Of a stretch of 64,000 nucleotides of DNA, positions 16,199 to 22,810 are shown one piece after another. The position numbers and the translations under genes were made by a program. Below the pieces are notes generated by a model. The model did not search any database, was not told the DNA's origin, and saw nothing but the letters and a program-made list of their open reading frames with translations. The DNA is from Streptomyces sp. NRRL S-31 (GTDB taxonomy: Bacteria; Actinomycetota; Actinomycetes; Streptomycetales; Streptomycetaceae). Every line of letters starts with the position of its first letter. The stretch's first letter is position 1. Where the stretch lies: contig NZ_JOCB01000002.1 of the NCBI RefSeq assembly GCF_000718775.1, positions 1 through 64,000 on the forward strand, given 5' to 3'.

Positions 16199-17467
16199 CT
16201 AGGCCGTCCTCTCCGGGTCGGTCCGCCCGCCCCCGCGCAGGCTCCGCGCCGCCGTCCACAGCAGGACCGCCAGGACGGACGTGACCAGGGCCGGAGCGAA
16301 TCGCAGCACCTGTTCCGGCAATGTCACGGACCAGCCGAGCAGCACCGAGGACAGGGCGGCACCGCCCAGGATGAAGGCCCGCATCACCGCGTTGACCCGG
16401 CCCGAGACCTCCTCGGGTATCGCCCGGAAGCGGTATTCGTTCGTGGTGACGTTCATGCCGCCCTCGCCGGCCATGAGGGCGCAGAAACCCGCCACCACGA
16501 CCCCCTCCCACGGGGCGAGGAGGGCGGCGGAGGCGACGGCGCACACCAGGAACCAGAAGCGGATGCGCCGCTCCGCCGGCGCGCCCGGCAGGAGCCGGCC
16601 GCCGAGCCAGGAGCCGAGGGCGCTGCCGCCCGCCCCGGCGGCCAGCACCGCGCCCGCCCAGCCACTGGACCAGCCCCAGGTGCCGGCGGCGAGGACCAGG
16701 ATGACGGGCGGTACGGCGCCCGCGCCCAGGTTGTACACCGAGAGCACCGCGGTGAGCCGTGGCACGCCCCGGATCTTCCTGAAGCTCCGGAAGCCCTCGA
16801 TCTGCATACGCAGGAATCCGCGTTCGACGACCGGCTTCTCACCGGGCGGCAGTACGGCCGCGACCGCCGCGGTGACCAGGAAGGTCGCGGCGTCGATCCA
16901 CAACGCCCAGTACCCGCCGACCCCGGCGAGGACGAGGCCCGCGACCGCGGGCCCGGCGCAGCGGGCCAGCTCCGTGGCGGCGCCGAACCTGCTGTACGCC
17001 TCGGTGAGCCGGTCCTCCGGCGCGAGCATGGGCAGCAGGCTGAAGTCGCTGGTCAGGTTGGAGGTCACGGTGCCGCAGCCGGCGACCAGGAGGACCACCA
17101 GCACGAGTTCGACCCGGCCCGCCATGAGCAGGAACGGGGTGAGGGCGATGAGCAGGCCCTGCGCCAGTTCGGAGACCATGAAGACCATGCGGCGCTCGTA
17201 GCCGTCGATCAGCGTGCCCAGCAGGGGCGACGCGACGAACGGCAGGTACTGCACGCCAAGGCTGAGCGCGGCCATCAGCGCGGACCCGGTACTGGCCAGG
17301 ATGGTCCACGGCATCGCCAGGTGCAGGAAGGTGTTGCCCAGCTCGGAGACCGACGCCGCGGAGGTCAGCAGCCAGAACTTGCTCCACGTCTCCTGCGCCG
17401 GCGGCCGCCCCGGCGGGCGCGGCACGGCCGGGGCCGTGTCCGGCCCGTCAGTTCCCGCACTGTCCAT
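16199..17467 (-). CDS. MFS transporter (likely product exporter)
   Basis: 422 aa from ATG 17467 (GAGGAG seven bases upstream); the longer frame to 17575 adds an unlikely Arg-rich stretch. About 12 membrane segments in two halves, with the MFS loop motif SPLLGTLIDGYERRMVFM between helices 2 and 3. It resembles the MFS_3/EntS-like exporters often found in antibiotic and siderophore clusters. It follows the phosphotransferase gene, which suggests it exports the mature or phosphorylated product. A strong hairpin in the gap before it may tune its expression. Confidence 0.88.
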   Translation of the reverse strand: MDSAGTDGPDTAPAVPRPPGRPPAQETWSKFWLLTSAASVSELGNTFLHLAMPWTILASTGSALMAALSLGVQYLPFVASPLLGTLIDGYERRMVFMVSELAQGLLIALTPFLLMAGRVELVLVVLLVAGCGTVTSNLTSDFSLLPMLAPEDRLTEAYSRFGAATELARCAGPAVAGLVLAGVGGYWALWIDAATFLVTAAVAAVLPPGEKPVVERGFLRMQIEGFRSFRKIRGVPRLTAVLSVYNLGAGAVPPVILVLAAGTWGWSSGWAGAVLAAGAGGSALGSWLGGRLLPGAPAERRIRFWFLVCAVASAALLAPWEGVVVAGFCALMAGEGGMNVTTNEYRFRAIPEEVSGRVNAVMRAFILGGAALSSVLLGWSVTLPEQVLRFAPALVTSVLAVLLWTAARSLRGGGRTDPERTA

Positions 17468-17500
17468 GCTCCGTCTCCTCATTCCGTCCGGATCGCGGCG

Positions 17501-17532
17501 GTGAGCACGCCCGCCGGCGCGGGCGTGCTCAC
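17501..17532 (-). terminator. Intra-operon hairpin between the phosphotransferase and MFS genes
   Basis: Perfect 14-bp stem (GTGAGCACGCCCGC and complement) with a 4-base loop, located nine bases past the phosphotransferase stop and 33 bases before the MFS start. Both genes read leftward, so it should act as a partial terminator, an mRNA stabiliser or an attenuator inside the operon. Confidence 0.6.
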
Positions 17533-17541
17533 CGAAGGGGG

Positions 17542-18075
17542 TCAGCTCACGCGCGCGGCGATGGCGCGTGCGCAATCCAGCGACTCGGTGTGACTGGTGT
17601 CGACCTCGATGTCGTAGACCACGCCCTTGTGCACGATCTCCGCCTGCGACGCGGCCATCCCGATGACCCGGTCGCCCCGGGCGATCTCGCGGCCGGCCGC
17701 GATCTCGGGGTCGCAGTGCACGCCGACCCAGAGCACCTCAAGGCCCTCCAGGTGGGCGCGCAGGCGTTCCTGGGAGGCCCGTCCGCTGAGGAATACGTCG
17801 TCGATGATGATCCGTGCCCCGGCGCGCGCCATGGCGGCGACGCCCTTCGTCCACGCCTCCTCCATCTCGCGGAAGCCGTCACCGAGCACCACCTCGCCCT
17901 GCTTCCCGAATTCGACGCCGGATCCGTTCTCGATCAGGGACGGCGGCAGCCGGTCGATCAGGTCGTCGACGCCGAGGTTGATCCACGGGTGGGGCAGGAT
18001 CGCCTTCAGACAGCGGGTGATTCCGCTCTTGCCGGAGCTGGACCCGCCATTCAGGACGATGACTTGAGTACTCAC
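17542..18075 (-). CDS. Chloramphenicol 3-O-phosphotransferase homologue
   Basis: 177 aa, against 178 for the S. venezuelae resistance enzyme as I remember it. The Walker A loop [11 protein letters not shown] occupies residues 8-18 and the catalytic aspartate is D37 in NLGVDDLI, the same number as in CPT. The blocks [25 protein letters not shown] and [13 protein letters not shown] also match closely. CPT transfers phosphate from ATP to the primary 3-hydroxyl of chloramphenicol and inactivates it in the producer. Start GTG overlaps the dioxygenase stop (GTGA), so expression is coupled to biosynthesis. It is either self-resistance or a protective biosynthetic kinase for a compound with a chloramphenicol-like primary alcohol. 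Confidence 0.88.
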   Translation of the reverse strand: MSTQVIVLNGGSSSGKSGITRCLKAILPHPWINLGVDDLIDRLPPSLIENGSGVEFGKQGEVVLGDGFREMEEAWTKGVAAMARAGARIIIDDVFLSGRASQERLRAHLEGLEVLWVGVHCDPEIAAGREIARGDRVIGMAASQAEIVHKGVVYDIEVDTSHTESLDCARAIAARVS

Positions 18076-18923
18076 TTGATCGGCTCGCCTTCGAGAGTGA
18101 TGCGTTCCATTTTGCGGACGTGCGGCCAGTAGTCGGAGACGGCGTAATGCTGGCTTGCCAGGTTGTCCCAGATCGCCACATCACCCTCCTCCCAGGAGAA
18201 ACGGCACTGGAATTCCGGACGCCACGCCAAGAGGTGCACCATATCCAGAATCCGCTTGCTCTCGGCCTCGTCGAGACCTTCGATACGGACGCCCGAGACC
18301 TTGTTCGAGAAGAGGGACTTCTCGCCGGTGAAGGGGTGCGTGAGGACGAGCGGGTGGGACTGCGCGGGGTACTTCTCCCGCATGCGGCTCAGCGCCTCGT
18401 CGTTGCCGTCGAACGCGGGGAAGTAGATCTGCATCCAGTCGTGGACGACGCGCAGCCCCTCCAGCTGCTCCTTGACCTCGTCGGCGAGCGAGGCGTACGC
18501 CGCCGCCATGTTCGCCCAGCACGTGTCGCCGCCCCGCGGCGGGATCTCGACGGCGCGGAGGATCGAACCGAAGGTCGGGACCTCGCGCCAGTTGAGGTCG
18601 CTGTGCCAGGCGTTGAGGTTCCCGGTGTGCTTCTCGTCGTGGTAGATGCCGGTGATCTCCGGGTACTCGTGGTAGGGCTGGAACGGCGAGATGCCGTGCA
18701 CCACGGGTTCGTCCTCGGAGATGAACGGGTGCACCTCGGTCCGGCCGAGCCGCTTCGCGACCTGCATGAAGGTGTGGCGGTCGAGGTGCTGGCCCTTGAA
18801 GAACACCACCTTGTGCTGGAGCAGCAGTTCGGTGACGAAGTCGCGGAGCCCCGGGTCGGCCGGGTCCAGCCGGTAGTCGTCGACGACCACTCCGATGTGC
18901 GTGCCGAGTTTCGTGCGGGCCAC
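18072..18923 (-). CDS. TauD/TfdA-family Fe(II)/2-oxoglutarate dioxygenase
   Basis: 283 aa from GTG 18923, which shares one base with the stop of the ATP-grasp gene before it; the long upstream frame is a shadow. The iron triad is visible: H and D in [10 protein letters not shown] (about 97-99) and the distal H in [13 protein letters not shown] (about 262), followed by the 2-oxoglutarate-binding R in HVRKMERI. The sequence is close to taurine and alpha-keto-dependent sulfonate/2,4-D dioxygenases. In this setting it most likely hydroxylates, desaturates or otherwise oxidises an amino-acid-derived intermediate. It is fully embedded in the coupled block. Confidence 0.92.
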   Translation of the reverse strand: MARTKLGTHIGVVVDDYRLDPADPGLRDFVTELLLQHKVVFFKGQHLDRHTFMQVAKRLGRTEVHPFISEDEPVVHGISPFQPYHEYPEITGIYHDEKHTGNLNAWHSDLNWREVPTFGSILRAVEIPPRGGDTCWANMAAAYASLADEVKEQLEGLRVVHDWMQIYFPAFDGNDEALSRMREKYPAQSHPLVLTHPFTGEKSLFSNKVSGVRIEGLDEAESKRILDMVHLLAWRPEFQCRFSWEEGDVAIWDNLASQHYAVSDYWPHVRKMERITLEGEPIK

Positions 18924-20194
18924 TAGTCCCCTGCCTTCGTTTCGAGTGTGTAGGTGTGGATGATCCGGTCCATGTCCCGCTCCACCGCGGCCGCGGACTC
19001 CCCCGTGACCAGGAATCCTCCGGCGGTGGGCCAGGTCCGGCCGGCGGCGGCGAGGACGTCGCCGGCCGCCGGGGTGTCGGCGGCCACCACGGAGGCGGGG
19101 AGCTCGTCGAGTCCGGTGACGGCGACGACCCGGACGGTCCCGCCGACCGCCGGCATGTACAGCCAGCCGGAGGACCCCACCTGCCGGTGGTCCAGCATGG
19201 TGGTGGGCGCGGCCAGTTCCGACGGCCGGCCCAGGCAGGCCAGTGCCGCCTCCCGGGCCAGGTCGACGCCGTACACGGTGCGCTGGTGCCAGCCGATGCC
19301 GGCGCCGCCGAACCGGTTGCCGATCTCCAGGAAGACCAGCTCGTCGCCGGGCGTGTGGAACAGTTCCAGGTGGAACGTGCTGTCCGTCAGCTCCAGGGCG
19401 CGCAGCACGGTCTCGGTGAAACGCCGCATCCTGCCGACGAGTCCGGGATCGTCGGGGGTCACCGCCGCCAGCGGGGTGGTGCCGTGCTGGAAGTCGAAGC
19501 AGCTGTCGAGGTAGCGGGAGGCGCAGAACCAGCGCAGCTCCGCGTCCCGGACGACGCCGTCGACGTGGTAGATGGAGCCCTCCACGAACTCCTCGGCCTC
19601 GTACCCCTCCTCGATGCCGCCGGCCTCGGCGAGTGCGAGGAGTTGCGCGGCGCCGTCGAGGATGCGCACGCCGATGCTCGCCCCCTGGCTCCGCGGCTTG
19701 AGCACGATCCGGCCGGGCAGCCCGGCGGCGAACCGGGCCAGTTCCTCCCGCCCGGTGCCGGGACCCACGGCGAGGAACCTCGGTACGCGGATGCCCGTGC
19801 CGGACAGCGCCTGCTTCATCGGCACCTTGTCGCGGCACCGGATCGCGGTCCGCACGGAGGTACCCGGCACCCCGAAGTGCTCGCGCAGCCGGGCCGCGGG
19901 CAAGGTGGTGTGCTCGTAGAGGCCGATGATCCCCGCGGGCGGGCCGAACTCGGCGACCAGCTCGGCGACGAGGTCGCGCATGCCGTCCACCGCCCGGTCG
20001 TAGGTGTCCAGGTCGTCCGTGTCCGGAAGGTCCAGCACCGCGATGCGGGCGAACCTCGACGCCAGGGCGGCGGGCAGCCGGGCGGCGCTCGCCCGGGGCA
20101 TCACGGCGGTCACGTGGTCGGTGTCGAAGTCCGCGGTGTGCGCCTCGGAGGCGTGGAAGCCCACGTGGACGACGTGCTGCTTGCCGGTGCTCAC
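18923..20194 (-). CDS. ATP-grasp ligase 2
   Basis: 423 aa from GTG 20194, overlapping the stop of the CmlA-like gene by four bases (GTGA). N-terminal Rossmann-like part (about 1-115), then the ATP-grasp core: RIVLKPRSQGASIGV (lysine, about 177-190), YEAEEFVEGSIYHVDGV (about 217-233), LELFHTPGDELVFLEIGNRFGGAGI (Mg ligands E and N, about 295-318). The C-terminal 90 residues form an extra beta-rich part. Members of this branch ligate carboxylates to amines or make amides in peptide antibiotics. It could attach a further amino acid or acyl group to the NRPS product. Confidence 0.88.
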   Translation of the reverse strand: MSTGKQHVVHVGFHASEAHTADFDTDHVTAVMPRASAARLPAALASRFARIAVLDLPDTDDLDTYDRAVDGMRDLVAELVAEFGPPAGIIGLYEHTTLPAARLREHFGVPGTSVRTAIRCRDKVPMKQALSGTGIRVPRFLAVGPGTGREELARFAAGLPGRIVLKPRSQGASIGVRILDGAAQLLALAEAGGIEEGYEAEEFVEGSIYHVDGVVRDAELRWFCASRYLDSCFDFQHGTTPLAAVTPDDPGLVGRMRRFTETVLRALELTDSTFHLELFHTPGDELVFLEIGNRFGGAGIGWHQRTVYGVDLAREAALACLGRPSELAAPTTMLDHRQVGSSGWLYMPAVGGTVRVVAVTGLDELPASVVAADTPAAGDVLAAAGRTWPTAGGFLVTGESAAAVERDMDRIIHTYTLETKAGD

Positions 20195-21795
20195 GGGCGC
20201 ACCGCCAGCTTCTCGTGGAGGAACAGCCGTTTCGCGGCGCCGCCCCGCTCCCTGACGTACGCGACCAGCTTGTCGCTGTCGATCATCGCCGGGTGCGTCT
20301 CGTCGTACTCGACGCACATCACCGCGCCGAGCCAGGGCTCCTGGCCCATCGCGTACACGTAGACGGAGTCGGCGCCGAGCGCGTCGACGATCGCCGCCGC
20401 CTGCTCGAAGTTGCTCCCCTTGAGGCGTCGGCCCGCGTCGATCCGGCGCTCCAGCCTCTCGGGGAAGAGCGGTCCGTAGAGCCAGCTGACCGGCGCGCCC
20501 ACGCTCTCCATCCCGATGAACACCGTGTGCACCCGGCCGAGCGCGGCCGTCACCTGGGGGTACAGCTCGGGCGAGACGTTGGTGGAGTCCGCGGCGAACA
20601 GCACCCTGGTGCCGTCGAGGTCCAGCATCCAGCCGCACTTGGTACGGATCCGGATGTCGCCGTGCTCGCCGAGGAACGGCACCGCGGTGATGGTGCCCCC
20701 CGGGGTGTCGAGCGCCTCCAGGTCGTCGAGTTCGACGACGTCCCGGAAGCCGAGCCGGGCCAGCACCCTCTTGAGGTCGGGATCGACGAGGCTGGAGTTG
20801 GCGGACTTGGCGATGACGACCTTGCCGACCCGGTGGCGGATCCTGATCAGGGTCTCCAGGAGCATGTGGTCCTGGTGGTTGTGCGTGATCATCACGTAGT
20901 CGACGCGTTCGGGCAGGTCGTCGAAGGTGAACCTGCCGTCGCTCTCGCGCGAGTAGCCGCTGTAGCTGATCACGGGGTCGACCAGGAAGGTGGTGCCCCG
21001 GTGGCGGACGAACACGCAGGCGTGGCCCACGTATTCGATGACGTCCTCGCCGGGGTCCGCCGGGCCTGAGGCCGCCGCGGGCGCCGGGTCCTCCTCGAAG
21101 AAGCCCCGGAAGGCGGCGGCGCGTTCCCCGTCGAGGCCCAGCTCCGCGGTCACCCGGTCCAGCTCCCCCGGGGTGAGCCCGCCGCGGAAGACGGTGTCCA
21201 GCAGCTCCGACTCCAGCGGCACCGAGACCAGCACCTGCTCGTCGGTGTACTCCAGGACCGGGGTGGTCAGGGCGAACTCGCGCGCGTCCTGGTGGATCTC
21301 GGAGAACCTGACCTGCTGGAGAGCGGGGTCGAAGTACGGGGAGGCGTACAGGAACGGTTCGATGAACCGGTAGTCGGGCGTGCGGTTGTCCCGGTTGTAG
21401 AACAGCTCCACGCGCCCGGCCAGCGGCCCGGGCAGCCGTCCGTACACCTCCTCCATCGACGCGCCGGCCTGGCCGGGCAGGATCTTCTGCTCCAGCTCGT
21501 CGATGGCGTCGGCGAGTTCGAGCAGCGGGGCCTGCTGTTCGCGGGCGGTGGCGTACCAGTCGCCGATCCGGTCGTACGAGCCGTCCCGCTCGTGCACGAA
21601 CGGGCCGCCGAGGAAGCGGGCCTGCCGCAGTGCCGTGCGGTGGGTCTCGGGGTCGGCGAGGTAGGACTCGACGATGTTCCGGTAGTGGTTCTTCAGGTAT
21701 TTCGCCAGGGTGTGCGGAGGGAGCAGGTACGACCAGGCGTACCAGCCGGCGACGGCCGGCTCCGCGATGACGTTCTTCTTGAGGGACAGGGTCAC
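20191..21795 (-). CDS. CmlA-type diiron NRPS-dependent beta-hydroxylase (metallo-beta-lactamase fold)
   Basis: 534 aa, almost the length of chloramphenicol CmlA (532, from memory). N-terminal helical/beta domain (1-about 245) then a metallo-beta-lactamase fold domain (about 250-530). The metal motif ITHNHQDH places H305, H307, D309 and H310 at the same numbers I recall for CmlA, with E377 (FLGEHGD) and D403 (FAADST) also matching. CmlA uses a diiron cluster and O2 to hydroxylate the beta carbon of an amino acid held on an NRPS carrier domain. I do not find a histidine near 468, where CmlA has its last ligand. Start GTG 21795, one base after the methyltransferase stop. Confidence 0.82.
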   Translation of the reverse strand: MTLSLKKNVIAEPAVAGWYAWSYLLPPHTLAKYLKNHYRNIVESYLADPETHRTALRQARFLGGPFVHERDGSYDRIGDWYATAREQQAPLLELADAIDELEQKILPGQAGASMEEVYGRLPGPLAGRVELFYNRDNRTPDYRFIEPFLYASPYFDPALQQVRFSEIHQDAREFALTTPVLEYTDEQVLVSVPLESELLDTVFRGGLTPGELDRVTAELGLDGERAAAFRGFFEEDPAPAAASGPADPGEDVIEYVGHACVFVRHRGTTFLVDPVISYSGYSRESDGRFTFDDLPERVDYVMITHNHQDHMLLETLIRIRHRVGKVVIAKSANSSLVDPDLKRVLARLGFRDVVELDDLEALDTPGGTITAVPFLGEHGDIRIRTKCGWMLDLDGTRVLFAADSTNVSPELYPQVTAALGRVHTVFIGMESVGAPVSWLYGPLFPERLERRIDAGRRLKGSNFEQAAAIVDALGADSVYVYAMGQEPWLGAVMCVEYDETHPAMIDSDKLVAYVRERGGAAKRLFLHEKLAVRP

Positions 21796-21796
21796 A

Positions 21797-22807
21797 TCAG
21801 GCTCCGCGTTCGCACACGTAGTACTGGAAGAGGAAGTCGTCCCGGCGCGCGACGGTCTGCCGGACGCGCAGCCCGCAGCTCTCCAGGTCCACGGTGTCCA
21901 GCAGGACGGGGCTGTGGCCGAGCAGCACCATGGTGCCGCCGGGGCGCAGCGTGCCGACGAGCCCCGGCAGGATCGACCTGGCCTGGGCGGTGGAGACGAC
22001 CTCGGAGTTGAGGAACCGGCTGAACAGGATGTCCGCGCCGCCCGGCTCGACGGCGGGGTCCGCCGCGTCGCCGCACACCACCTTCTCCAGGCGGGAGGCG
22101 GCGAACTCGGTCATCTGCCTGCTCAGGTCCTGCCCCACCGTACGGATGCGGGCCGGGTCCAGGGCGGCGAACTCGGACAGGAACTGGCCCGTGGAGCAGG
22201 CCGGGTCGTACGCGAGCACCTCGCCGGCGACGGTGTCGAGCCAGGGGGCGAACCGCTCGCGGGTGTACGCGCGGATGTGCTCCTCCCCGAGGCCGAGGAA
22301 GGCGGCGCGCTCCTCGGTGACCAGCCAGCCGTCGGGCCGGCTGGTCTTCTCCCGGCCCGGGTCGCGCTGCTTGGCGAAGGGGTGGACGAGCTCGGTCAGC
22401 GGGGTGATCGCGTCGAAGGCGGCTCGCCGCCCCGCCTCGTCCAGCGGCTCGAACACGATCCGGGCGTCGGCGTCGGACGTGCGCACGGAACTCACCGTGC
22501 CGACCACGTTGTACCAGTAGACGCGGCTGCAGAAGACTCCCGGCATGCCCTGGTCGAGCACGTAGTCGGAGATCGTCTTGCAGCCGGCGTACCAGCGGTC
22601 GCCGGTCCGGAAGAGGAACAGGCGCTCGGGTTGGCCGGTGAGCGTCTCGCGCAGTTCGTGGCCGCCGGGGCGCCGCCAGCGGCTGAAGTCGCCGCGGCGC
22701 AGTTCCTCGCGGATGCCGGTCTCGTCCTCGACGAACGCCGGGTCCAGGGGGTCGCCCGGGTCCCAGCGCTGCTCGGGGGCCACGGTGGTCGCCACATCAG
22801 GGCTCAT
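21797..22807 (-). CDS. SAM-dependent methyltransferase with an N-terminal extension
   Basis: 336 aa from ATG 22807, with GGAGA eight bases upstream and only 3 bp after the NRPS stop. The C-terminal half (about 185-336) has a class I methyltransferase core: motif I VLAYDPACSTGQFL (about 198-210), DLSRQMTEFA, and post-motif RPGGTMVLLGHSP. The first about 170 residues (LFLFRTGDRWYAG, VFCSRVYWYNVVG) match no domain I can name. It is co-translated with the reductive NRPS and the CmlA-like gene, so it probably methylates the carrier-bound or released aryl amino acid (N, O or C). Confidence 0.85.
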   Translation of the reverse strand: MSPDVATTVAPEQRWDPGDPLDPAFVEDETGIREELRRGDFSRWRRPGGHELRETLTGQPERLFLFRTGDRWYAGCKTISDYVLDQGMPGVFCSRVYWYNVVGTVSSVRTSDADARIVFEPLDEAGRRAAFDAITPLTELVHPFAKQRDPGREKTSRPDGWLVTEERAAFLGLGEEHIRAYTRERFAPWLDTVAGEVLAYDPACSTGQFLSEFAALDPARIRTVGQDLSRQMTEFAASRLEKVVCGDAADPAVEPGGADILFSRFLNSEVVSTAQARSILPGLVGTLRPGGTMVLLGHSPVLLDTVDLESCGLRVRQTVARRDDFLFQYYVCERGA

Positions 22808-22810
22808 GCG

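Noticed and set aside
14461..16284. A 607-codon plus-strand frame starting after an AAGGA site
   Set aside because: It overlaps the dehydrogenase gene in another frame, has a random Arg/Pro-rich composition and no motif, although its ribosome site is tempting.
18924..19838. N-terminal extension of the TauD-type dioxygenase
   Set aside because: The extra residues are a shadow of ATP-grasp ligase 2. The GTG at 18923 gives a normal-length dioxygenase and couples to the previous stop.
20191..21795. Beta-lactamase or glyoxalase II function for the lactamase-fold protein
   Set aside because: The length, the N-terminal domain, the Glu377 ligand position and the NRPS neighbours all fit CmlA rather than a hydrolase.
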